Of a stretch of DNA of 64,000 nucleotides, positions 32,740 through 42,031 are shown piece by piece. Source of the stretch: a bacterium (lineage in GTDB: Bacteria > Krumholzibacteriota > Krumholzibacteriia > LZORAL124-64-63). Position numbers and translations under genes: made by a program. Each line of letters begins with the position of its first letter. The stretch's first letter is position 1. The notes beneath the pieces are model-generated. The model saw only the letters and a list, made by a program, of their open reading frames with translations, was not told the origin of the DNA and ran no database searches. The stretch covers positions 62,001 through 126,000 of the forward strand of contig JADJYS010000009.1 of assembly GCA_016719645.1 (NCBI GenBank), given 5' to 3'.

Positions 32740-34926
32740 CTACGGCTGCAGGTCGAAGGAACCGGGCCAGGGCGACTCGACGGTAGCCTCCGCGTCGCCC
32801 ACGAGCAAGACGACCGTGCCGGCGCCCTTCAGCGCCGGCCACTGCCCGTCCAGCGCGCGGCACGACAGGTCGACGTGCGGGCCGCGCACGACGGCCGTGA
32901 TGCGCGACAGCCCGAACTCGCCGTCGCGATAGGCGAAGCCCTCGCCCCCGTCGCGGTAGACGACGCAGGAGGCGCGGCCCTGGCGGTCCGGGTTGACCAG
33001 CAGCTTGACGGGGGCGGCCGCGGCGTCGGTGTGCGGCGCCGGCGCCGCGAGCGCCAGCACGGCGCCGTCGCGCAGGTAGAGGCGGGGCAGGTCGGCGTCC
33101 GCGTCCTCGCCGAAGACGTGCCGCGTCACCTCGCGCCAGTCGCCCGCGGGCAGCGCGGGCGCGGGGCCGCCCGCGCCGGGGGACGTGTCCACGACGATCA
33201 TCAGGTCGTCGCCGATCAGGGCCGCGTCGTCCACGTCGCGCAGCCGCGGGTCGGCGGGGTCGGCGAAGAACAGCGGGCGCCAGGCCGGCAGGCCCGTGGT
33301 CGCCGCCTCGCGCATCAGCGTGTAGAGGTGGGGCAGCAGGCGCATGCGGCCCTGCAGGGCGCGGCGGCAGGTGGCCTCCACCTCCGGCCCGAAGGCCCAC
33401 GGCTCCTTGTCGATGTTGCCCTTGCCGGTGTGGCCGCGGGCGAAGGGCAGCAGCGCCCCGAAGCCCATCCAGCGGCCGAAGAGCGCGCCGTCGCCCCGGC
33501 CCTCGAAGCCGCCGATGTCCGGGCCGGCGAAGGGCTGCCCCGACAGGCCGAGGTTCAGGACCATGGCGAGCGAGGCGTCCAGGTGCCGCCACGACGCCAC
33601 GTTGTCGCCGGTCCAGGTGGCGGCGTAGCGGTGCCCGCCCAGGAAGTTGGCGCGCGTCAGCACGAAGGGCCGCCGGTCGGGGCGCGCTGCCAGCAGGCCC
33701 TCGCGCGTGGCGCGGGCCATGAGCATGCCGTAGGCGTTGTGGTAGCGGGCGTGCGGCCCGGTCCCGCCCAGTTCCTCGTCGGCGCGGTGGACGTTGTCCT
33801 CGGGCATGGTCTTGCTGTCCACGTTGAAGACCGCGGGCTCGTTCATGTCGTTCCAGATGCCGTCGATCCCGGTGGCGAGGAAGTCCGCGTAGAGGCCGCC
33901 CCACCAGGCGCGCACGCGGCGGTTCGTGAAGTCGGGCCACACGCAGTCGCCCGGCCAGACGCGGCCGACGTAGGGCGCGCCGTCGTAGGTGCGGACCCAG
34001 GCGTCCAGCGCCTCGCCCGAGTCGAAGACGGCGTAGCCCTGCTCGCGCTTGATGCCCGGGTCGATGATCGCGATGGTGCGGAAGCCCAGCGCGTCGAGGT
34101 CGGCGTCGAGGCGGGCGGGGTCGGGGAAGGCGACGGGGTCGAAGGTGAAGGAGCGGTTGCCGTCGAGGTAGTCGATGTCCAGCCAGACGACGTCGCAGGG
34201 GAGGTCGCGCGCGCGGAACTCGCGGGCGATCTCGCGCACGCGGTCGTCCGGCGTGTAGGAGTAGCGGCACTGGTGGTAGCCCAGGGACCACAGGGGCGGC
34301 AGGTCCATGGTCCCGCACAGCTCGGCCAGCCCGCGCAGCACCGCCTGCGGCGATTCGCGGTCGACGACCACCACCGGGAAGCGCGGGCCGTTGGCCACGA
34401 ACAGGATGCCCGACGTCAGGTCGATGAGCGTGCGCCAGCTCGTGTCGGCCAGCACGCCGAAGGCGGTGCCGTCCGGCCGCACCGCCAGCACCCAGGGGTG
34501 CGACTGGTAGAGGTGCGGCGTGTCGGCGCCGTAGGCGTAGGCGTCGTGGTTCCAGCAGACCGTGCGGGTGCCGTTGCGCCGCAGCGGCCCGAAGACCTCG
34601 CCGGTGCCGTAGAGATCGGTGCCCTCCGGGATCGCGATGCGCGCGGCGGCGCGGCCCGCGACGCGGTAGAACTCGGGCCGCACGCCCGTGGCGGCGGGGG
34701 CGGCGCCGGGCAGGGGCGCCGGCAGGATCATCGACAGGGAAGGGGCCGCCGCGTCGCGGGCCGCCGCATCGGCGTCGAAGCGGACGATGCCCGGCCCGAG
34801 CGTGGCGGCCACCGGCCCGGTGTCCGGCTGTGCGGCGAGCGGGGCCGCGGCCAGCACCAGCAGGAGGAATCCGGCGCCGCGCGGCAGCGACGGACGCGGG
34901 CAAGACGGGCGGCGGCAGGTGGCCAC
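32740..34926 (-). CDS. Secreted GH31 alpha-glycosidase
   Basis: A 728-residue glycoside hydrolase. A signal peptide covers residues 1-32 (ending APLAAQ), followed by the N-terminal beta domain and the catalytic barrel with the nucleophile aspartate in GIWNDMNEPAVF and the acid/base region TWTGDNVASW. GH31 enzymes cleave alpha-glucosides or alpha-xylosides. GTG 34926 follows GAGGGGAACACC, which gives a ribosome site and the signal peptide. It is first in the operon with the AEC permease, sulfatase and maturase, and has a plausible promoter at 34957-34986. Confidence 0.92.
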   Translation of the reverse strand: MATCRRPSCPRPSLPRGAGFLLLVLAAAPLAAQPDTGPVAATLGPGIVRFDADAAARDAAAPSLSMILPAPLPGAAPAATGVRPEFYRVAGRAAARIAIPEGTDLYGTGEVFGPLRRNGTRTVCWNHDAYAYGADTPHLYQSHPWVLAVRPDGTAFGVLADTSWRTLIDLTSGILFVANGPRFPVVVVDRESPQAVLRGLAELCGTMDLPPLWSLGYHQCRYSYTPDDRVREIAREFRARDLPCDVVWLDIDYLDGNRSFTFDPVAFPDPARLDADLDALGFRTIAIIDPGIKREQGYAVFDSGEALDAWVRTYDGAPYVGRVWPGDCVWPDFTNRRVRAWWGGLYADFLATGIDGIWNDMNEPAVFNVDSKTMPEDNVHRADEELGGTGPHARYHNAYGMLMARATREGLLAARPDRRPFVLTRANFLGGHRYAATWTGDNVASWRHLDASLAMVLNLGLSGQPFAGPDIGGFEGRGDGALFGRWMGFGALLPFARGHTGKGNIDKEPWAFGPEVEATCRRALQGRMRLLPHLYTLMREAATTGLPAWRPLFFADPADPRLRDVDDAALIGDDLMIVVDTSPGAGGPAPALPAGDWREVTRHVFGEDADADLPRLYLRDGAVLALAAPAPHTDAAAAPVKLLVNPDRQGRASCVVYRDGGEGFAYRDGEFGLSRITAVVRGPHVDLSCRALDGQWPALKGAGTVVLLVGDAEATVESPWPGSFDLQP

Positions 34927-34956
34927 GGTGTTCCCCTCGCGGATGAAGTGGCGCCC

Positions 34957-34986
34957 AGTATAGGGCACGGAAGCCGCCGCACCCAA
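34957..34986 (-). promoter_or_regulatory. Candidate promoter of the GH31-sulfatase operon
   Basis: On the minus strand TTGGGT (34986-34981), 18 bases, TATACT (34962-34957), about 24 bases before the likely transcript-leader end. The -10 is good and the -35 weak. Confidence 0.5.
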
Positions 34987-35036
34987 ACGGCACCTGCTGG
35001 CCAAAACAGCAAATAACAGCACTAAATGCTTATTTC

Positions 35037-35065
35037 TTGACTGTTTCATGAAAATATGTTGTAAT
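35037..35065 (+). promoter_or_regulatory. Promoter of the small secreted protein gene
   Basis: TTGACT (35037-35042), 17 bases, TGTAAT (35060-35065), embedded in the most AT-rich stretch of the neighbourhood (35010-35066). It should give a leader of about 70 bases before ATG 35144. It diverges from the GH31 operon. Confidence 0.75.
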
Positions 35066-35143
35066 GGAGACCGGAACGCGAACGCGGGCTCGGCGACGAA
35101 CCCGCAGCGACTTAGCCACCACCCGCTCCGATTGGGGGATCCG

Positions 35144-35623
35144 ATGTTCAAAAAGCTAACGTTGAGCGTGCTGGCGCTGGCGCTGGTCGCGATGGCCGGC
35201 GGCGCCGCCGCCTCGTCGATCGGCTGGGGCAACCTGCAGTGGCCCTTCGAGACGACCGATCCGGCCTGCACCGGCACCGGGATCTTCGGCCAGGTCTGGA
35301 TGTCCGGCGTGACCGATTCCCCCGGCCAGGGCACCGGCATCACCGCCGAGCTGGGCTTCGGCCCCGTCGGCTCGACCCCGGACGCCAGCTGGCTGTGGCT
35401 GCCCGCCGTCTTCAACGTGGACGTGGGCAACAACGACGAGTACGTGGTGTGGATGTCGACTTACTTGCCCGCGGGCACCTACCACTACACCTACCGCTAC
35501 CAGTTCGCCGGCGACGGCGACTGGTACGTCGCGTCCGAGCGCGGCACCGCGACGATCATCCAGAACTGCGGCGCCGTGCCCTCGGCGAACGAGTCCTGGG
35601 GCAGCGTCAAGGCGATGTACTAG
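35144..35623 (+). CDS. Small secreted single-domain protein
   Basis: A 159-residue exported protein: signal peptide 1-24, then one compact domain with GWGNLQWPFETT, IFGQVWMSGVTDSPGQGTGI, ELGFGPVGSTPD, FNVDVGNNDEYVVW and a tyrosine-rich strand YHYTYRYQFAGDGDWY. The pattern resembles Ig-like or carbohydrate-binding surface modules usually found as parts of larger secreted enzymes; here it stands alone. ATG 35144 follows TGGGGGA and starts the signal peptide. It has its own promoter and a very strong terminator, so it is likely abundant and monocistronic. Function unknown. Confidence 0.78.
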   Translation: MFKKLTLSVLALALVAMAGGAAASSIGWGNLQWPFETTDPACTGTGIFGQVWMSGVTDSPGQGTGITAELGFGPVGSTPDASWLWLPAVFNVDVGNNDEYVVWMSTYLPAGTYHYTYRYQFAGDGDWYVASERGTATIIQNCGAVPSANESWGSVKAMY

Positions 35624-35650
35624 ACCCGATCCGTCGGAAGTGTTCGGGAC

Positions 35651-35682
35651 GGGGGCGGCCGCGCGGCCGCCCCCGCTCTTTT
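35651..35682 (+). terminator. Strong intrinsic terminator
   Basis: A perfect 10-bp GC stem (GGGGGCGGCC / GGCCGCCCCC, loop GCGC) is followed by GCTCTTTT, 27 bases after the secreted-protein stop. Confidence 0.88.
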
Positions 35683-35745
35683 CCGTCGCCTGCTGTTGCC
35701 AGCCGCCGCCGTTGCGGCGATGATGGCGCGAGGGAGGTGCGGACC

Positions 35746-37113
35746 ATGCGCTGGCAGCCGGTCGACGAGGGCGTGCGCGACGTCGTGCTGGACGTCTGCC
35801 GCGCCGTGCGCGACGAGGGCGGCCGCGCCCTGCTGGTGGGGGGCTGCGTCCGCGATTCCCTGCTGGGGCGCGAGCCCGCGGACCACGACCTCGAAGTCTT
35901 CGGCGTCGCTCCGGATCGCCTCGAAGCGCTGCTGGCGGCGCGCCACCCCCTGGACCGGACGGGCCGGGCCTTCGGCGTGCTGAAGCTGCGCGGCGCGCCC
36001 GTCGACGTCTCGCTGCCGCGGCGCGAATCGAAGGCCGGCCTGGGCCACCGCGGCTTCCTCGTGCAGTCCGACCCGGACCTGACGCCGCGGGAGGCCGCGC
36101 TGCGGCGCGACTTCACGGTCAACGCCATCGCCTACGATCCGCTGGCCGACGAGGTCGTCGACCCGGTGGGCGGCCGCGAGGACCTGGCGCGGCGCGTCCT
36201 GCGCCGCGTCTCGGAGCACTTCGCGGAGGATCCGCTGCGCGTGCTGCGCGGCGTGCAGCTGTGCGCGCGCTTCGAGCTGGCCGCCGACACGTCGACTTTG
36301 GCTGCCTGCCAAGGCCTGGATCACGAGGGGCTGGCCTGCGAGCGGATCTTCGAGGAGTGGCGCAAGCTCCTGCTGCTGGGCGTGCGCCCGTCCCTGGGTC
36401 TCGCCTTCCTGCAGGGGAGCGGCTGGCTGCGCTTCTACCCGGAGCTCGCCGCCCTGGTCGGCTGCGGGCAGGATCCCGCCTGGCACCCCGAGGGGGACGT
36501 CTGGACCCACACGGGGCTCAGCCTCGACGCGTTCGCCGCCGAACGCCTCGGCGACGAGCGCGAGGATCTGGTGGTCGGGCTGGCCGTGCTCTGCCACGAC
36601 CTGGGCAAGCCGGCCACGACCCGCCTCGCGGACGGGCGGCTGCGTTCGCCCGGCCACCTCGAGGCCGGGGAGGCGCCGACCCGCACCCTGCTGGCGCGGC
36701 TGACGCCGCAGGCGGCCCTGGTCGAGCAGGTCGTGCCGCTGGTGTGCGAGCACGCCCGGCCCTACGAGCTGCACCGCGCCGCGGCGGGCGACGCCGCGGT
36801 CCGCCGCCTCGCGCACCGCGTGGGCCGGATCGACCGCCTGGTGCGCGTCGCCCGGGCCGACCGCCTCGGCCGCGGCGACGGCTCCGGGCCGGGCTTCCCC
36901 GCCGGCGACTGGCTGCTGGAGCGCGCCGCGGCGCTGGACGTGCGCGACGCGCCGCCGCGGCCGCTGGTCCTGGGCCGCCACCTGATCGGGCTCGGGCTCG
37001 CGCCCGGTCCCGGCTTCAAGGCGATCCTCGACGCGTGCTACGAGGCGCAGCTCGCGGGCGCGATCGCCACGTTGGAGGAGGGCGTCGCGCTGGCGGCGAA
37101 ACTGGCCCGCTGA
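35746..37113 (+). CDS. cca: CCA tRNA nucleotidyltransferase / poly(A) polymerase family, with HD domain
   Basis: A 455-residue class II nucleotidyltransferase. The N-terminal catalytic part shows GGCVRDSLLG and the DHDLEVFG metal-binding segment; LRRDFTVNAIAYD and EDPLRVLRG follow. The C-terminal half includes an HD-type motif (THTG, CHDLGKPATT, CEHARPYE). It adds CCA to tRNA 3' ends or A tails; the HD domain may provide a phosphatase or phosphodiesterase activity, as in E. coli Cca. ATG 35746 follows AGGGAGGTG. It stands alone after a terminator and 104 bases before the phosphofructokinase gene. Confidence 0.92.
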   Translation: MRWQPVDEGVRDVVLDVCRAVRDEGGRALLVGGCVRDSLLGREPADHDLEVFGVAPDRLEALLAARHPLDRTGRAFGVLKLRGAPVDVSLPRRESKAGLGHRGFLVQSDPDLTPREAALRRDFTVNAIAYDPLADEVVDPVGGREDLARRVLRRVSEHFAEDPLRVLRGVQLCARFELAADTSTLAACQGLDHEGLACERIFEEWRKLLLLGVRPSLGLAFLQGSGWLRFYPELAALVGCGQDPAWHPEGDVWTHTGLSLDAFAAERLGDEREDLVVGLAVLCHDLGKPATTRLADGRLRSPGHLEAGEAPTRTLLARLTPQAALVEQVVPLVCEHARPYELHRAAAGDAAVRRLAHRVGRIDRLVRVARADRLGRGDGSGPGFPAGDWLLERAAALDVRDAPPRPLVLGRHLIGLGLAPGPGFKAILDACYEAQLAGAIATLEEGVALAAKLAR

Positions 37114-37217
37114 CGCGGTCGGCGCTTGCCGCGGACCGCCCGCCCTTCCTATGTTGTCGCCGGCGGCCGCCACGACCGGTGGCGGCCGCCGCGTTCCACC
37201 GGGGAACGGCACACGCC

Positions 37218-38378
37218 ATGAACGGAAGCCCCGCCATGATCCGCTGCATCGGCATCCTCACCTCGGGCGGCGACTGCCCCGGCCTCAACGCCGCCATCCG
37301 CGGCATCGCCAAGGCCGCCATCCAGCGCCACGGCATGGAGGTGGTCGGGATCCGCGACGGCTTCCGCGGCCTCGTGGAGAACCGCGTGCAGCGCCTCGAC
37401 ACCCAGTCCCTGAGCAACGTCCTGACCCTCGGGGGCACGATCCTCGGCACCAGCCGCGACAAGCCCAACAAGATGCTGATGGGCGACCAGGTCCTGGACA
37501 TGACCGCCGTCGCGGTGGCCAACGCGCGCAGCCACGGCATCGAGTGCCTGGTCTGCCTGGGCGGCAACGGCACCCAGAAGAACGCCCACCACCTGCAGCG
37601 CGCGGGCGGGCTCGACGTGCTGACGCTGCCCAAGACCATCGACAACGACGTCCACGGCACCGATGTCAGCTTCGGCTTCGACACCGCGATGACCATCGCC
37701 GCCGAGGCCATCGACCGCCTGCACACCACCGCGACGAGCCACGACCGCATCATCGTCGTGGAGGTCATGGGCAACAGCGCCGGCTGGCTGGCGCTCGGCG
37801 CGGGCCTGGCCGCGGGCGCCGACGTGATCCTGATCCCGGAGATCCCCTACGACCTGCACGTGGTGAAGGACTACCTGCTGGAGCGGCAGCGCCGCTACGG
37901 CAAGCGCTTCTCGATCGTCGTGGTGGCCGAGGGGGCGCTCACGCGCGAGCAGGCCGCCGCGGCCCGCCTGAACCGCAAGAACGGGGCGCCGAAGGTCGAG
38001 GCCGCGCCGGGGTCGGACGACGAGCTGCACGGCCGCCGCCTGGTGCACGAGTCCCTGGCCACCAGCCTCGCGCGCCAGCTGCAGGCGCTGACCGGGACCG
38101 ACGCGCGCGTCACCGCCCTGGGGCACGTCCAGCGCGGGGGCGGGCCGACCCCGGCCGACCGGCTGCTGTGCACGCGCCTGGGCGTGAAGGCCGCCGACCT
38201 GCTGGCCGAGGGGGTCGTGAACGTGATGACGGCGGTGCGGGGGACCGAGATCGTGCCGGTGCCGCTGGAGCGGGTCGCCGGCCGCAAGCAGACCGTGCCG
38301 GCGGGCCACCCCTGGCTCCACGCGGCGCGTTCGGTGGGGACCTGCCTCGGCGTGGCGGACGCCGACCTGCAGGCCTGA
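37218..38378 (+). CDS. 6-phosphofructokinase, mixed-signature type
   Basis: A 386-residue phosphofructokinase of glycolysis. The substrate loops GGDCPGLNAAIRG near the N-terminus and PKTIDND are clear. The phosphate-donor site reads GGNGT: glycine at the position that is Gly104 in E. coli (ATP type) but lysine, as in PPi-dependent enzymes, at the position before TIDND. The aspartate before the glycine is asparagine. ATP or pyrophosphate use therefore cannot be decided by sight. ATG 37218 is used; ATG 37236 is an equal alternative. It converges on ppk with only 6 bases between stop codons. Confidence 0.9.
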   Translation: MNGSPAMIRCIGILTSGGDCPGLNAAIRGIAKAAIQRHGMEVVGIRDGFRGLVENRVQRLDTQSLSNVLTLGGTILGTSRDKPNKMLMGDQVLDMTAVAVANARSHGIECLVCLGGNGTQKNAHHLQRAGGLDVLTLPKTIDNDVHGTDVSFGFDTAMTIAAEAIDRLHTTATSHDRIIVVEVMGNSAGWLALGAGLAAGADVILIPEIPYDLHVVKDYLLERQRRYGKRFSIVVVAEGALTREQAAAARLNRKNGAPKVEAAPGSDDELHGRRLVHESLATSLARQLQALTGTDARVTALGHVQRGGGPTPADRLLCTRLGVKAADLLAEGVVNVMTAVRGTEIVPVPLERVAGRKQTVPAGHPWLHAARSVGTCLGVADADLQA

Positions 38379-38384
38379 CCTGTT

Positions 38385-40502
38385 TCAGCGGCGCCAGACG
38401 CCGCCGCGGCTCTCCAGGAACCTGCGCTGCACCTGCACCGGCTCCCCGCCCTCGGGGGGCCGCTTGCGTTCGTAGCCGCCGCCGGGCAGCATGGCGCGCC
38501 CCATGGCGTTGTCGGCGAGGTAGCTGCCCAGCACGTCGTCGCGCAGGTAGCGACGCAGCGGCGGGCTGGTCACCGGGAAGAGCACCTCCACGCGCCGGTC
38601 GATGTTGCGCGTCATGAGGTCGGCGCTGCCCGCGTAGATCTCCTCGTCGCCGCCGTTGCGGAAGTAGTAGATGCGGCTGTGCTCCAGGAAGCGGCCGACG
38701 ACGCTGGTGACGCGGATGTTGTCGCTCAGCCCCGCGACGCCGGGCCGCAGGCTGCAGACGCCGCGCACGATCAGGTCGACCTTCACGCCCCGCTGCGAGG
38801 CCTCGTAGAGCAGGTGGATGAGGCGCCGGTCCACCAGCGCGTTCATCTTCAGCACCAGCCGCGCCTTGCCGCCGGCGGCGGCGTGGGCGATCTCGCGCCG
38901 CACCAGCCCCTCGATGCGCTCGCGCATGTTGACCGGGGCCACGATCAGCCGGCGGTAGTCCTTCTGGGCCGAGTACCCGGTGAGGTAGTTGAAGAGGTCG
39001 GTGGCGTCGGCGCCGATCTCGGGGTCGCAGGTGAACATCCCGAGATCCTCGTAGGCGCGCGCCGTCGCGTGGTTGTAGTTGCCGGTGCCGAGGTGGACGT
39101 AGCGCCGGATCTCGTCGCCCTCCTGCCGCACCACCAGCAGCACCTTGCAGTGCGTCTTGAGCCCCATCAGGCCGTAGGTCACGTGGACGCCCTCGTGCTC
39201 GAGCATGCGCGCCCAGCCGATGTTGCTGTCCTCGTCGAAGCGGGCCTTCAGCTCCACCAGCACCGCCACCTGCTTGTGGAAGTCGCGGCGGGCGCGCAGC
39301 AGGGCCCGCACCACCGGCGAGTCGCGCCCCACGCGGTACAGCGTCTGCTTGATGGCCAGGACGTGGGGGTCGCGGGCGGCCGCCTGCAGGAACTCCACCA
39401 CGGGATCGAAGGCGTCGTAGGGGTGGTGCAGGAGCTGGTCGCCCTGCCGGATCGCGGCGAAGATGTCGCCCTCGCGCGTCTCGGCCCGCAGCGGCGCCGG
39501 CACGCTGGGCGTGAAGGGGGGGAACTTGAGGTCGTAGCGGTCCACGTCGTGGACCTGCGCCAGCCCGGCCAGGCCGAGGGGCCGCGGCAGGACGTAGACG
39601 TCGCGCTCGACCAGCCCGAGGTTGCGCGCCAGGATGTCGCGGATCCCGGACGGCATCTCGGGCGAGACGGCCAGGTGGACCGCGTCGCCGAACTGCCGCT
39701 CCTTGACGCTGGCGGCCATGGTCTCCAGCAGGTCGCTGGCCTCCAGCTCCTGGATCTCGAAGTCCGCGTTGCGGATCACCCGGAAGGGGTGGGCCTCGAC
39801 CAGCTCCATGCCGTGGAAGAGCTCGCCCAGGTGGGCGGCGATCACCTGCTCGAGCCACACGAAGTAGTGGTTGCGGGGCACGGTGCCGTCGCGCTTCACG
39901 CCGCCCGAGGAGCGCTTGATCGGCACCAGGCGCGGCAGGGTGGCCGGCACCTTCACGCGCGCGAAGCGGACCTCGCCGTCGGCGTTGCGCACCAGGACGG
40001 CCATGTTCAGGCTGAGGTTCGAGATGTGGGGGAAGGGGTGGGCGGGGTCGTGGGCCAGGGGCGTCAGCACCGGGAAGACGACCTGCTGGAAGTAGGCCTC
40101 GACCTGGCTGCGCTGCTTCTCGCTGAGCTCGGCGTGGTCGAGGATGTGGATGCCGGCCTGGCGCAGCTCCGGCTGCAGCTCCTCGTGGAAGCAGCGGGAG
40201 GCCTCGGTCATCAGCTGGAAGGCCCGCTTGCGGATGGCGGCCAGCTGGGCGGCGGGGGTCAGCCCGTCCAGGGACAGGTCCACGACCCCGGACTGCTGCT
40301 GCATGGCCAGCCCGCCGGCGCGGACCATGAAGAACTCGTCGAGATTCGAGCCCAGGATGGACAGGAACTTGACGCGTTCCAGCAGGGGGTTGGACGGGTC
40401 GCGGGCCTCCTCCAGCACCCGCTGCTGGAACTCCAGGAGGCTCAATTCGCGGTTCAGGTACAGATCTCTGGCGGTCGCGAAACCGTCGGTTTCCAGCGTC
40501 AT
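38385..40502 (-). CDS. ppk: Polyphosphate kinase 1
   Basis: A 705-residue enzyme that makes and degrades polyphosphate. The N-terminal and head domains (LNRELSLLEFQQRVLEEA; SILGSNLDEFFMVR) and the two phospholipase-D-like domains are present. The catalytic histidines are expected in LKTHCKVLLVVR and LEHSRIYYFRNGG, and YVHLGTGNYNHATA is the conserved nucleotide-site stretch. Length is normal (about 690). ATG 40502 is the start that gives the standard N-terminus. It diverges from msrA, sharing a 118-bp upstream region. Confidence 0.96.
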   Translation of the reverse strand: MTLETDGFATARDLYLNRELSLLEFQQRVLEEARDPSNPLLERVKFLSILGSNLDEFFMVRAGGLAMQQQSGVVDLSLDGLTPAAQLAAIRKRAFQLMTEASRCFHEELQPELRQAGIHILDHAELSEKQRSQVEAYFQQVVFPVLTPLAHDPAHPFPHISNLSLNMAVLVRNADGEVRFARVKVPATLPRLVPIKRSSGGVKRDGTVPRNHYFVWLEQVIAAHLGELFHGMELVEAHPFRVIRNADFEIQELEASDLLETMAASVKERQFGDAVHLAVSPEMPSGIRDILARNLGLVERDVYVLPRPLGLAGLAQVHDVDRYDLKFPPFTPSVPAPLRAETREGDIFAAIRQGDQLLHHPYDAFDPVVEFLQAAARDPHVLAIKQTLYRVGRDSPVVRALLRARRDFHKQVAVLVELKARFDEDSNIGWARMLEHEGVHVTYGLMGLKTHCKVLLVVRQEGDEIRRYVHLGTGNYNHATARAYEDLGMFTCDPEIGADATDLFNYLTGYSAQKDYRRLIVAPVNMRERIEGLVRREIAHAAAGGKARLVLKMNALVDRRLIHLLYEASQRGVKVDLIVRGVCSLRPGVAGLSDNIRVTSVVGRFLEHSRIYYFRNGGDEEIYAGSADLMTRNIDRRVEVLFPVTSPPLRRYLRDDVLGSYLADNAMGRAMLPGGGYERKRPPEGGEPVQVQRRFLESRGGVWRR

Positions 40503-40620
40503 CTCCGGCCGCTCCGGGTTCGGGTGGGGGCGCCGAGGCGTCTGTGCAAGGGGCGGGCCAGTCGCGGGTCTGCCGCGTCCGTGATTATCCTGTCCGTCTC
40601 CCCCGCCCCGAGGAGGCGCC

Positions 40621-41247
40621 ATGTCAGCCCGATCCGTTGTCGTCGCCGCCTGCGCGGCCACCCTGGTCCTGATTCCCTCGAGGAGCCCCGCCGTGAACGA
40701 AACTGCGCCCGCGCCCCGCTCCGAGACCGCCACCCTCGCCGGCGGCTGCTTCTGGTGCCTCGAAGCCGTGTTCCAGGAGCTGGCGGGGGTGAGCCGCGTG
40801 GTCTCCGGCTACGCCGGCGGCGGGCCGGGCCCGGTCACCTACAAGGAAGTCTGCACCGGGACGACCGGCCACGCCGAGGTCGTGCAGGTCACCTTCGACC
40901 CGGCGGTCCTCTCCTACGCGGAGCTGCTGGCCGTCTTCTTCACCATCCACGACCCGACCACGCCCGACCGCCAGGGCGCGGACGTCGGCCCGCAGTACCG
41001 CTCCGCGATCTTCGCCCACGACGAGGCGCAGCTGCGCACCGCGGAGCGGGTCAAGGGCGAGGTCGCGGCGGCCGGCCTCTACCCGCGGCCCCCCGTGACC
41101 CGCATCGGGATGCTGGATGCCTTCATCCCCGCGGAAACCGGGCACCAGGACTACTACGCCAACAACAAGTCCCAGCCCTACTGCCGCCTGGTCATCGACC
41201 CCAAGCTCGAGAAATTCCGCGAACGGTACCGCGACCGGCTGCGGTGA
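40621..41247 (+). CDS. msrA: Peptide methionine sulfoxide reductase MsrA
   Basis: A 208-residue MsrA with the catalytic GGCFWCLE motif and the conserved tail TGHQDYYANN. An extra N-terminal segment (MSARSVVVAACAATLVLI) looks like a signal peptide, so the enzyme probably repairs oxidised periplasmic proteins. A resolving cysteine is likely the one in SQPYCRL. CCGAGGAGGCGCC precedes the ATG. It stands alone between ppk (divergent) and a phosphoesterase gene (convergent). Confidence 0.94.
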   Translation: MSARSVVVAACAATLVLIPSRSPAVNETAPAPRSETATLAGGCFWCLEAVFQELAGVSRVVSGYAGGGPGPVTYKEVCTGTTGHAEVVQVTFDPAVLSYAELLAVFFTIHDPTTPDRQGADVGPQYRSAIFAHDEAQLRTAERVKGEVAAAGLYPRPPVTRIGMLDAFIPAETGHQDYYANNKSQPYCRLVIDPKLEKFRERYRDRLR

Positions 41248-41311
41248 CCGGTGCCGGTGAAGCCGTGGTGGGACAGGGGATGCGCCCGGCGCTGACGGGC
41301 GCCGGCCCGGG

Positions 41312-42031
41312 TCAACCGAGGCGCCTGGCGAGCTGCTCGGGCAGCCCCGCGGCCAGGATCTTGGCCTGCGCGGCGGCGATGTCGTAGGCGACGCGCTGCA
41401 GCCGCACCTCGCCGGCTTCGACGTCGTAGAGGGCGTACGAGGCCCGCGGGTCGTGGTCGCGCGGCTGCCCCACGCTGCCGACGTTGAACAGCCAGCGCTC
41501 GCCCGCGGCGAGCGCGAACGTCTCCCCCTGACCCCGCTTCACGCTGTGGCCGTCGTCGCGCCAGCCGCCCGGCTGGTGGGAATGGCCGATGAAGCAGGCG
41601 CGCCGCGACTGGTGGGCGAAGCTCGCGGCGGCCTCCTGCGCGTCGTGCACGTAGTGCCAGTCCTGCGGCGCGTCGAGGGACGCGTGGACGTAGACGGCGT
41701 CCGGCTCCTCGTGCAGCAGCGGCAGGCCGCCCAGCCAGGCCCGGCGCTCCGCGTCGAGCTGCCCGCGGGTCCAGGTCATCGCGGCGAAGGCCTGGGCGTT
41801 GATGCCCAGCAGGGCCCGGTCGCCGGCGGCCATCTCGTCGTGGTTGCCGCGGATGCAGGGCAGGCACGGCAGATCGCGCACGAGGTCGATGCAGGCGACG
41901 GGGTCGGCGTTGTAGCCGACGACGTCCCCGAGGCAGGCGAAGCGCCCGGCCCCCTCGCGGCGCGCGTCGGCCACGACCGCTGCGAGCGCCTCGAGGTTGG
42001 CGTGGATGTCGCTGAGGACGGCGATGATCAT
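41312..42031 (-). CDS. Metallophosphoesterase (YfcE/ApaH-like)
   Basis: A 239-residue calcineurin-like phosphoesterase. All metal motifs are visible: SDIHANLEAL at the start, GDVVGYN, GNHDEM, and GHSHQPGGW near residue 155. It is cytoplasmic, with no signal. Proteins of this subfamily hydrolyse phosphodiesters or nucleotide substrates; the true substrate is unknown. ATG 42031 starts at the usual MIIAVLSDIH. Confidence 0.9.
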   Translation of the reverse strand: MIIAVLSDIHANLEALAAVVADARREGAGRFACLGDVVGYNADPVACIDLVRDLPCLPCIRGNHDEMAAGDRALLGINAQAFAAMTWTRGQLDAERRAWLGGLPLLHEEPDAVYVHASLDAPQDWHYVHDAQEAAASFAHQSRRACFIGHSHQPGGWRDDGHSVKRGQGETFALAAGERWLFNVGSVGQPRDHDPRASYALYDVEAGEVRLQRVAYDIAAAQAKILAAGLPEQLARRLG

